In this document: piece after piece, positions 14,739 to 21,272 of the stretch
How positions within the stretch are numbered: position 1 is the first letter of the stretch
How the letters are laid out: every line of letters begins with the position of its first letter
Origin: Anaerolineaceae bacterium
GTDB lineage: Bacteria > Chloroflexota > Anaerolineae > Anaerolineales > Villigracilaceae
Reading direction: 5' to 3'
Assembly: GCA_009772985.1 (NCBI GenBank)
Contig: WOUS01000001.1
Location: 124,001-188,000 of the forward strand
DNA: 64,000 nt
Notes under the pieces: model-generated
Told to the model about the DNA's origin: nothing
Database searches by the model: none
The model's input: the letters and a program-made list of their open reading frames with translations, nothing else
Position numbers and translations under genes: made by a program

Positions 14739-17700
14739 ATGACCTTCGCCCACCTCCACGTCCACACCGAATACTCCCTGCTCGACGGCTTCTCGAACAT
14801 CAAGAAGCTGGTGGCGCGCGCCAAAGAGATGGGCATGCCGGCGCTGGCCATCACCGACCACGGCACGATGTTCGGCGTGATCGAATTCTACGAGCGTGCC
14901 AAAGAGGCGGGCATCAAGCCCATCATCGGCGTGGAGGCCTACCTGGCATCGCGGACGATGAAGGAACGCGACCCGCAGGAAGACAAGAAATCCACGCACC
15001 TGCTCCTGCTGGCTGAGAACCAGGCCGGCTACCAGAACCTGCTCAAGATCGCCTCGGCCGCGCAACTGGAAGGCTTTTATTACCACCCGCGCATCGACAA
15101 GGAATTCCTGGCCGCCCACGCGGAGGGACTGATCTGCACCTCGGGCTGCATATCTGCCGAGGTGCCGCGCCTGCTCAAGCAGGGACAGGCCGACCTGGCG
15201 CGCAAGTCGCTCGACTGGTTCTACGAAGTCTTCGGGAAGGACAACTTCTTCCTCGAACTCCAGCAGCACAACCTCCCCGAACTGGAAGCGGTCAACCGCA
15301 GCCTGCTGGACCTCGGTCCGCACTACGCGGCGCGCTACCTCGCCACCAACGACGTCCACTACATCAACCGGGAAGACGCCCACCTGCAGGACATCCTGCT
15401 CGCCATGCAGACCGGCAAACTGCTCTCGGACCCCGACCGGATGCGCTACGCCGACCCGTCCTATTACCTGCGCTCGCCGCAGGAAATGTCGGCGCTCTTC
15501 GCCGAAGTCCCCGAAGCGATCTCCAACACCCTGCTGGTGGCCGAGCGCTGCAACGTGAACCTAAACGTGGACGAGTACCGCCTGCCGAATTTCGAGGTCC
15601 CGGCCGGGTACACGCCCGAGACCTACCTCCGCTCGTTGTGCGAGGAGGGGGCGCGCAAACGGTACGGCGAACGCGCCGACAGTGAACAGGTCCGCACCCG
15701 CCTCGACTACGAACTGGGCGTCATCCATCCCATGGGCTTCGATGCCTACTTCCTCATCGTCTGGGACCTGTGCCGCTACGCCGCCGAGCGCAGCATCTGG
15801 TACAACACGCGCGGCTCCGGCGCCGGGTCCATCGTGGCGTACACGCTGTTCATCACGCTGATTGACCCGCTCCAGCACGACCTGCTCTTCGAGCGCTTCC
15901 TGAACCCGGGCCGCGTCTCGATGCCCGACATTGACCTGGACTTCCCCGACGACCGCCGCGCCGAAATGCTGGAGTACGCCGTCAACCAATACGGGCAGGA
16001 CAAGGTGGCGCAGATCATCACCTTCGGCACGATGGGCGCCCGCGCCGCCCTGCGCGACGTGGCGCGCGTCAGCGACATCCCCATCCCCGAAGTGGACCGC
16101 ATCGCCAAACTCGTGCCGAACATCCCCGGCAAGCCGGTCACGCTGAAGGAGGCCATCGAGCAGGTGCCGGACCTCAAGGCTGCCTACAACTCCGCCGGCC
16201 ACATCCACGAACTGATGGACACTGCCTCGCGCATGGAGGGCGTGGTGCGCAACGCCGGGACGCACGCCGCCGGGGTGGTCATCTCCGACCGGCCGCTGGT
16301 CGAGTACCTGCCCCTGCACCGTCCCACCAGCAACTCGGAAGCCACGCCGGTCAAGATCGTCACGCAGTTCGAGATGGGCATCCTCGAAAAACTCAAACTG
16401 CTCAAGGTGGACTTCCTCGGCCTGGCCACGTTGACCATCATGGCGCGCGCCTGCGCCCTCATCCAGCAGCGCCACAACGTGACCCTCGACCTGTCCAATA
16501 TCCCCACCGGCGACCCGGAGACATTCAAGTTCCTCGGCGGGGGCAACACCCTGGGCGTCTTCCAGTTGGAAGGTTCGGGCATGACCAAGTGGCTGGTGCA
16601 GATGAAGCCCACCGCGCTGGAACACGTCATCGCCATGGTGGCGCTCTTCCGTCCCGGCCCGATGGAGTTCATCCCCGACTACATCAGCCGGATGCACGGC
16701 GAGACAAAGGTCGAGTATCGCCACCCGTCGCTTGAACCAATTTTAAAAGATACTTACGGCATCCCCATTTATCAGGAACAGATCATGCGCGCCGCGGTCG
16801 AACTGGCCGGGTACAGCCCGTCTGAATCTGACGAACTGCGTTCCGCCATCTCGAAGAAAAAAGCCAGGGAAATTGCCAAACATCATGTGAAATTCGTGGA
16901 GGGCGCAGTTGCAAAGGAAATGCCGCGCGAAACTGCCGAAGCCATCTTCACCGACTGGGAGGAGTTCGCCCGCTACGGCTTCAACCGCGCCCACGCCGCC
17001 GACTACGGCTTCCTCGCCGTCCAGACCGGCTACCTGAAATGCCATTACCCGGTCGAGTACATGACCGCCCTCCTGTCGGTCACCAAGCACGAGACCGAGA
17101 AGGTGGCGGTCTACGCCAACGACGCCCGCCAGATGGGCGTGGAAATCCTGCCGCCCGACGTCAACGCCAGCGAGTGGGATTTCGCCATCGAGCAGGCAGA
17201 TGGTAAAGACGCCATCCGCTTCGGGCTGGGGGCCATCAAGAACGTCGGGCAGAACTCGGCGGAGGCCGTCTCCAGCGCCCGCAAGAAAGGCGGAGCGTTC
17301 AAGGACCTCAACGATCTCGCCGCCCGCGCCGACCTGCGCGCGGTGGGCAAGCGCGCCCTCGAATGCCTCGTCAAAGTCGGCGCGCTGGACAAATTTGGCC
17401 CGCGCACCGCCATGCTCGAAACCATTGACCGCATCGTGGCGGTCAGCAACTCCCACTTCCGCGCCGCCGAGGCCGGGCAACTCTCGCTCTTTGGCGCGGC
17501 CACCGGCGTGCGTGAAAGCATCCACCTGCCGGTCGTCCCGGATGCCGACCGGCGCGAACTGCTCAACTGGGAGCGCGAACTCATCGGCATGTACCTCTCC
17601 GAGCACCCGCTGACCGCCTACGTGAACGAGATCCGCCGCGTGGTGACGCACTTCTCCAACACCCTCGGCGAAGCCGTCCACGAAGAGAAAACCCGCGTCG

Positions 17701-18671
17701 CCGGCATGATCACCGGCATCCGCCCCTACCAGACCAAGAAAGGCTCGATGATGGCGTGGGTCACGCTCGAAGACCTGACCGGCGTCATCGAACTCGTCCT
17801 GTTCCCGCGCGCCTGGGAGAAATACCAATTTGCGCTGGAGATCGGCGGCGTCATCGTGGCCGAAGGCAAGGTGGACGCGCAGTCCAGCCCGCCCAAAGTT
17901 TTGGTGGACAACATCCGCACGCAGATTAAATTGACCGAACCGGCGCAGATCCCGCTCCAGCCGCAGGGTCAGCGCTCCGCCCCGGACCGGAAGCCTGCCG
18001 CGCCTCCGTCACGCGTTTCCGAACCCCGGCCTGCCTACCGCCAGCCTTCCGCCCCCGCGGCCGAACCGGAGGACATGAACTTCGACGACATGCCGCCCCT
18101 GCCGGAGAATCCGCCCGAATGGGACAGTTACACTCCCGCCGCGGAAGAGCAGCCATTAGCAGTCAGCGGTCAGCAATCAGCGGTCAGCGATCAGCGGCCT
18201 GCCCTGAGCCGAAGCCCTGAGCGAAGCGACGGGGCAGTCGAAGGGTCAGCAGTCAGCGACACAGCCGCGCTGGAGATGCCTCAATCGGAAATCGTCAATC
18301 GTCAATCGTCAATCGTAAATCGTAAATCCGAAATCGAACCTCCTGCTGTGGCAATGCCACCCGTTCATAAAGTTCCTCCCGACTTTCGGATTTCTGACGC
18401 AAACGACGACCACGCCCCGCAGATGGTGACTGTCCTCCTGCGCCCCGGCAGCGATCCGGAGCGCGACATCCGCCGCATCACCCGCCTGCACGGCACGTTC
18501 ATCTCCTACCCCGGCCGCGACCGCTTCGCCTTCCACGTTTTCGAGGAGGGGCGCGGCCACCTGGTCGAGTTTCCCAACGACACCACCCGCGCCTGCGCCG
18601 AACTGCTGGCGAAGATCAAGGACACGGTGGGCGAGGAGAACGTCCGCGTGGAGCCAATTTTGTATCAATAG
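14739..18671 (+). CDS. dnaE: DNA polymerase III alpha subunit
   Basis: A 1310-residue replicative polymerase of the DnaE1 type. The PHP domain opens HLHVHTEYSLLDG (about 5-17). The catalytic aspartates lie in PDIDLDFPDDRR (about residue 395). The HhH and OB-fold regions follow (KTRVAGMITGIRPYQTKKGS). The C-terminal part holds a long low-complexity linker made of heptamer repeats (18158-18338), then a conserved tail ending VRVEPILYQ. It copies the chromosome as the core of the holoenzyme; holA for the delta subunit is at 46429. A diverged duplicate of the last 123 nt lies at 19547-19669. Confidence 0.96.
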   Translation: MTFAHLHVHTEYSLLDGFSNIKKLVARAKEMGMPALAITDHGTMFGVIEFYERAKEAGIKPIIGVEAYLASRTMKERDPQEDKKSTHLLLLAENQAGYQNLLKIASAAQLEGFYYHPRIDKEFLAAHAEGLICTSGCISAEVPRLLKQGQADLARKSLDWFYEVFGKDNFFLELQQHNLPELEAVNRSLLDLGPHYAARYLATNDVHYINREDAHLQDILLAMQTGKLLSDPDRMRYADPSYYLRSPQEMSALFAEVPEAISNTLLVAERCNVNLNVDEYRLPNFEVPAGYTPETYLRSLCEEGARKRYGERADSEQVRTRLDYELGVIHPMGFDAYFLIVWDLCRYAAERSIWYNTRGSGAGSIVAYTLFITLIDPLQHDLLFERFLNPGRVSMPDIDLDFPDDRRAEMLEYAVNQYGQDKVAQIITFGTMGARAALRDVARVSDIPIPEVDRIAKLVPNIPGKPVTLKEAIEQVPDLKAAYNSAGHIHELMDTASRMEGVVRNAGTHAAGVVISDRPLVEYLPLHRPTSNSEATPVKIVTQFEMGILEKLKLLKVDFLGLATLTIMARACALIQQRHNVTLDLSNIPTGDPETFKFLGGGNTLGVFQLEGSGMTKWLVQMKPTALEHVIAMVALFRPGPMEFIPDYISRMHGETKVEYRHPSLEPILKDTYGIPIYQEQIMRAAVELAGYSPSESDELRSAISKKKAREIAKHHVKFVEGAVAKEMPRETAEAIFTDWEEFARYGFNRAHAADYGFLAVQTGYLKCHYPVEYMTALLSVTKHETEKVAVYANDARQMGVEILPPDVNASEWDFAIEQADGKDAIRFGLGAIKNVGQNSAEAVSSARKKGGAFKDLNDLAARADLRAVGKRALECLVKVGALDKFGPRTAMLETIDRIVAVSNSHFRAAEAGQLSLFGAATGVRESIHLPVVPDADRRELLNWERELIGMYLSEHPLTAYVNEIRRVVTHFSNTLGEAVHEEKTRVAGMITGIRPYQTKKGSMMAWVTLEDLTGVIELVLFPRAWEKYQFALEIGGVIVAEGKVDAQSSPPKVLVDNIRTQIKLTEPAQIPLQPQGQRSAPDRKPAAPPSRVSEPRPAYRQPSAPAAEPEDMNFDDMPPLPENPPEWDSYTPAAEEQPLAVSGQQSAVSDQRPALSRSPERSDGAVEGSAVSDTAALEMPQSEIVNRQSSIVNRKSEIEPPAVAMPPVHKVPPDFRISDANDDHAPQMVTVLLRPGSDPERDIRRITRLHGTFISYPGRDRFAFHVFEEGRGHLVEFPNDTTRACAELLAKIKDTVGEENVRVEPILYQ
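18158..18199 (+). repeat. Heptamer array AGCGGTC in dnaE
   Basis: Six units (AGCAGTC, AGCGGTC, AGCAATC, AGCGGTC, AGCGATC, AGCGGCC) encode part of the DnaE C-terminal linker (LAVSGQQSAVSDQRP). Confidence 0.88.
18200..18250 (+). repeat. GAGC/GTCGAAGGG REP-like element, copy 2
   Basis: CCCTGAGCGAAGCGACGG and CAGTCGAAGGG sit directly between two heptamer arrays inside dnaE, in frame. Confidence 0.65.
18285..18338 (+). repeat. Heptamer array TCGTCAA in dnaE
   Basis: TCGGAAA, three TCGTCAA, two TCGTAAA, TCCGAAA and a partial unit run without a break, encoding SEIVNRQSSIVNRKSEIE. Confidence 0.9.
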
Positions 18672-18696
18672 GGAGACGCACACCCCGCCGAGGTTT

Positions 18697-18740
18697 TGAC
18701 CGCAGGTCTCCGCCGATCAGATTCGGGAGACCTGCGGTCA
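18697..18740. repeat. AGGTCTCC hairpin element, copy 1
   Basis: Perfect 15-bp arms TGACCGCAGGTCTCC and GGAGACCTGCGGTCA enclose a 14-nt loop. A second copy with the same loop character is at 23291-23322. It lies between dnaE and the MNT/HEPN pair and may also terminate dnaE transcription. Confidence 0.75.
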
Positions 18741-18798
18741 ATCAAGATATATTGTGACCGAGGCGAGAAAGGTCTGCTAACGGTAAGTTGTTTTGTTG

Positions 18799-18804
18799 TA
18801 TAAT
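18799..18804 (+). promoter_or_regulatory. Candidate -10 box for the mntA-hepT operon
   Basis: TATAAT lies 20 nt before the mntA ATG, with a GGCAGGAG ribosome binding site between them. No convincing -35 box is seen. Confidence 0.4.
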
Positions 18805-18824
18805 TCCGGCAGGAGTTTGGAAAC

Positions 18825-19115
18825 ATGACACGCGCCGAACGGCTGAAACGAAGTCGCAAGAGCATTCTCCGCCTGGCAAAACGCTATGGCGTGACGGATA
18901 TTCGCGTCTTTGGCTCGGCTGCGCGCGGCGACGACACGCCCGAAAGCGACATTGATTTCCTGATTGAACTGGAGCCAAACCGCAGCCTGTTCGATGTGGG
19001 CGGCCTGCTGATCGAACTGGAAAACCTGCTTGGATGCAAAGTGGACGTGTTGACCGAAAAATCCCTGCACTGGTACATCCGTGACCGGGTGTTGGCAGAG
19101 GCCAGGCCGTTATGA
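18825..19115 (+). CDS. mntA: MNT-type nucleotidyltransferase antitoxin
   Basis: A 96-residue nucleotidyltransferase with GSAARGDDTPESDIDFLIEL (about 30-49), the metal-binding Asp pair being intact. MntA enzymes AMPylate their cognate HepT toxin and block its RNase activity. The hepT ATG overlaps this stop (ATGA). A GGAG ribosome binding site precedes ATG 18825. The pair lies 153 bp after the dnaE stop and is followed by a terminator and a displaced dnaE tail. Confidence 0.9.
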   Translation: MTRAERLKRSRKSILRLAKRYGVTDIRVFGSAARGDDTPESDIDFLIELEPNRSLFDVGGLLIELENLLGCKVDVLTEKSLHWYIRDRVLAEARPL

Positions 19116-19438
19116 AAGATGATCGGCTTTACCTCATCCATATCAGCGAGTGCATTGAGCGCATCGAAAAATATATTGGCGAGGGTGGAGAAAAAGCCTT
19201 TATGGATTCCGGCTTGGTTCAGGATGCCGTAATCCGCAACCTGCAGACGCTGGCAGAATCCGCCACACGGATTTCCGAGGAACTACAAGAAAAGCATCTC
19301 GAGGTGGATTGGTTCAAAATCCGGGGCTTTCGAAATGTGCTTGTACACGACTACTTGGGTATGGACATGAAGCGGGTATGGAACATCATCGAGAACGATC
19401 TGCCCCGTTTGAAAACGGCGGTGGAAAAGATGCTCTAA
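19112..19438 (+). CDS. hepT: HepT-type HEPN toxin (DUF86)
   Basis: A 108-residue DUF86 protein with the HEPN RNase motif RNVLVHDY (about 74-81, R-N-x-x-V-H-x-Y), the full active-site and AMPylation motif of HepT. In characterised pairs the protein is a tRNA/mRNA RNase, neutralised when MntA modifies the motif Tyr. Here the Tyr is present, so the mechanism should apply. Its overlap with mntA and strong terminator (19473-19505) make the module self-contained. Confidence 0.9.
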   Translation: MKDDRLYLIHISECIERIEKYIGEGGEKAFMDSGLVQDAVIRNLQTLAESATRISEELQEKHLEVDWFKIRGFRNVLVHDYLGMDMKRVWNIIENDLPRLKTAVEKML

Positions 19439-19472
19439 AGGCGATTTGTCTCCCTACGCTATCTCGCTCTTG

Positions 19473-19505
19473 CCCGGCGAGGGACTCTGACCTCGCCGGG
19501 TTTTT
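19473..19505 (+). terminator. Rho-independent terminator after hepT
   Basis: CCCGGCGAGG and CCTCGCCGGG pair perfectly around an 8-nt loop and are followed by TTTTT. Confidence 0.9.
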
Positions 19506-19514
19506 CGACCACTG

Positions 19515-19684
19515 AAACAGTGGCGGCGACTATTTACCACTTTTCAGGGCGCGGCCACCTGGTCGAGTTTCCCAACGACACCACGCGCGTCTGCGCGGAA
19601 CTGATGGCAAAGATCAAGGATACGGTGGGGGAGGAGAACGTCCGCGTGGAGCCGATTACGTATCAGTAAACAGTAGTGGCGACT
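19515..19684 (+). repeat. 17-bp direct repeats bracketing the dnaE tail copy
   Basis: AAACAGTGGCGGCGACT (19515-19531) and AAACAGTAGTGGCGACT (19668-19684) match at 15 of 17 positions. They lie just before and just at the end of the displaced dnaE tail. Confidence 0.5.
19547..19669 (+). pseudogene. Displaced 3' tail of dnaE
   Basis: It aligns without gaps to dnaE 18549-18671 over 123 nt with 12 differences. Seven of the ten changed sense codons are synonymous, and the stop changes from TAG to TAA. The translated end is VRVEPITYQ against VRVEPILYQ. The synonymous bias means the two tails diverged while both were part of working dnaE genes, not after one became junk. No upstream dnaE sequence is attached. 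The rest of the gap 19439-19843 holds a terminator, short repeats and a second hairpin, and no gene. Confidence 0.9.
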
Positions 19685-19761
19685 GGCTGGTTGCTGGAAT
19701 CAATGCGTCAAATTCCTTGCACGTTAGAAATACGCTTCTACGATTTCGTACGCATAATTTA

Positions 19762-19805
19762 CATCATATAAAAAATGCCCAAATATGGGCATTTTTTATA
19801 TGATG
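19762..19805. terminator. Strong bidirectional terminator
   Basis: Perfect 19-bp arms from CATCATATAAAAAATGCCC (19762-19780) to its complement (19787-19805) enclose a 6-nt loop. The arms carry A and T runs at both sides, so it works in both directions. It closes the minus-strand cyclase operon. Confidence 0.9.
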
Positions 19806-19843
19806 ACAATCTGATCCACGCGTATTGAAAGGTATGAGGGAGA

Positions 19844-20452
19844 CTATTCAATCTTTATACAATAAACAGTCGTTTTCTGAATTCCCTTCAAATCTTCCAG
19901 CCTTATTTCATAACCGTATTTTTCTTGTAATTGAGCCTCGGATGAATTAGTCAACAGTGTGGACTTAAAATCTTCTGAGAAAGTAATCTCATTGTTTTTC
20001 GTAATTGAATTCAAACGAGCACACCTGTCAACAGGTGTCCCTATTGGATCATAAACTAAAGTATTAACAATAGAACCATTATATGTTTGTCCAAAGTCAA
20101 TAGAAACCTTAGCTTCGATTTTTTGATTTCCTCGAAAAAGCCTGGAATCCTTGAAATATTGAACAATCTCAATAGCGCATTTCAAAATATCTTCTGGAAC
20201 AATTGATGCCTGAAATATCGCCATAAGTTCGTCGCCAATCGTCTTTACTACAATACCATCTCGTTTCCTAACAAATTCGGCTACTCTTTGTAAAAATATT
20301 AACTGTCTTTGCACCCACACAAACTCAATATTATTCTGTTTAAATGCTGTTGAACCGCAAAGGTCAACAAACAGAATATATACATCTGAGCTGTCGTTGA
20401 AGATATCCCCAAGGATTTCTTCAAGCCTACTAATATTCAATTCCCGTTTCAT
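19844..20452 (-). CDS. Class III nucleotidyl cyclase domain protein
   Basis: A 202-residue soluble protein that is essentially one class III cyclase catalytic domain. ILFVDLCGSTAF (metal Asp about 30), VVKTIGDELMAIF (Lys about 70, metal Asp about 74) and VYDPIGTPVDRCARL (Asp about 135, Arg about 146) align with the catalytic loops. The Lys and Asp would suit a purine base, but the usual Asn of the VNxAxR motif is Asp here, so activity and substrate are open. There is no sensor or membrane domain. It starts inside the stop of the upstream partner gene (4-nt overlap). Base composition is about 35% GC, unlike the surrounding chromosome. Confidence 0.82.
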   Translation of the reverse strand: MKRELNISRLEEILGDIFNDSSDVYILFVDLCGSTAFKQNNIEFVWVQRQLIFLQRVAEFVRKRDGIVVKTIGDELMAIFQASIVPEDILKCAIEIVQYFKDSRLFRGNQKIEAKVSIDFGQTYNGSIVNTLVYDPIGTPVDRCARLNSITKNNEITFSEDFKSTLLTNSSEAQLQEKYGYEIRLEDLKGIQKTTVYCIKIE

Positions 20453-20943
20453 TTTTCAGGATTTGTTATTAAGTTTAGAACATAATCTTCACCGGTAATC
20501 GTAAGCGACCATTGGTTATTCACATTGTTTAAAAGTGCTGTGCGCTTAGCTTTGTTCAAGATGTCTGCCATGTTTAAATTATTGTAGTTGGGGTAGGATA
20601 TAGCTGCAAAGCAATCCAAGACATCCTGAGTTTTAATAGGATCTTTCTTTGAAATTTTTGAAAGGTAGTAGATAAAAAATACGGCCATCGAAGGACGAGA
20701 GGTTACTTTACTTAATTTCAGGTATTTCCTGTAAAACTCATTAATTGTTATATTCGAAGGTAAACTCTCCTTCTTTTCATCAAACGATGGTTCTTTTTCT
20801 GAAGTTTTTATGCGCTTAGCAGGTTGCTCGACCAGCTTTGAAAGATATTCTTTTTCCTTTTTGTCAACCCAATCCTTATCAGTACTTTCTAATTCAAAAC
20901 TTGAATCACCGATACGATGAGATATTCTGTAGTTATGTTCCAT
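20449..20943 (-). CDS. Unknown partner of the cyclase, wHTH-like C-terminus
   Basis: A 164-residue protein I do not recognise as a named family. The first 40 residues (ISHRIGDSSFELESTDKDWV) look like a short beta-rich module of a type seen at the start of various small proteins. A charged linker follows (about 40-65). The rest (NITINEFYRKYLKL through LTITGEDYVLNLI) is helical with a final two-strand wing, resembling a winged-helix fold. No membrane or TIR domain is seen. AAAGGAG precedes the ATG, and the gene shares the AT-rich composition and a 4-nt overlap with the cyclase. It could be a regulator of, or responder to, the cyclase product (inference). Confidence 0.75.
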   Translation of the reverse strand: MEHNYRISHRIGDSSFELESTDKDWVDKKEKEYLSKLVEQPAKRIKTSEKEPSFDEKKESLPSNITINEFYRKYLKLSKVTSRPSMAVFFIYYLSKISKKDPIKTQDVLDCFAAISYPNYNNLNMADILNKAKRTALLNNVNNQWSLTITGEDYVLNLITNPEK

Positions 20944-20970
20944 TTTCTGACTCCTTTTGAATTTATAGTC

Positions 20971-20986
20971 TTGTTAGACTTAACAA
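20971..20986. promoter_or_regulatory. Candidate operator upstream of the cyclase operon
   Basis: TTGTTA-GACT-TAACAA is a 6-4-6 inverted repeat 28 bp before the first start codon, next to a TATAAA-like -10 on the minus strand. It could be the site of an autoregulator. Confidence 0.35.
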
Positions 20987-21148
20987 ATCTTATAATTTCA
21001 ACCTTACTTGTATAACAGTATAGAACAGATCCTCATAAAAATCAATTATTAACCGAGCTGATAACCAGGCAAGAAATCAAATTTGTTCTGACGGGATTTC
21101 TCGCTCGGCGATGGACTCCCGTCCCCGCTGGTTTTTCTCCCCAATCGC

Positions 21149-21247
21149 CTAATCCCTGATTACCTGTTTCCTGATCTCCCCGCACCTCGCGCAATCCTCC
21201 TGCTGGCACAACAACGCCAGCGGGTCTTTTTTAATCAACGCCTTCAC
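21149..21247 (-). pseudogene. Displaced 3' tail of an AAC(3)-like gene
   Basis: Nucleotides 21184-21247 match 23635-23698, inside the intact AAC(3)-like gene, with two mismatches in 64. The reading frame gives VKALIKKDPLALLCQQEDC and then ARCGEIRKQVIRD to a TAG, against VKALIKKDPLALLCQREDC in the intact gene. The matching part is the conserved cysteine-bearing C-terminus. No other part of the gene is present. It lies 25 bp beyond the sortase stop; the rest of the gap 20944-21272 shows only the cyclase promoter region. Confidence 0.82.
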
Positions 21248-21272
21248 CCGCTGGTCTTTGGTCCGGGTTGCT

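Noticed and set aside
18158-18338. Regular repeats that might be a CRISPR array
   Set aside because: Units are 7 bp with no unique spacers and lie inside dnaE. No cas genes are present.
19844-20943. Naming the cyclase operon a Pycsar system
   Set aside because: The partner lacks a transmembrane or TIR effector, and substrate preference for pyrimidines cannot be read from the sequence. Kept only as a candidate signalling pair.
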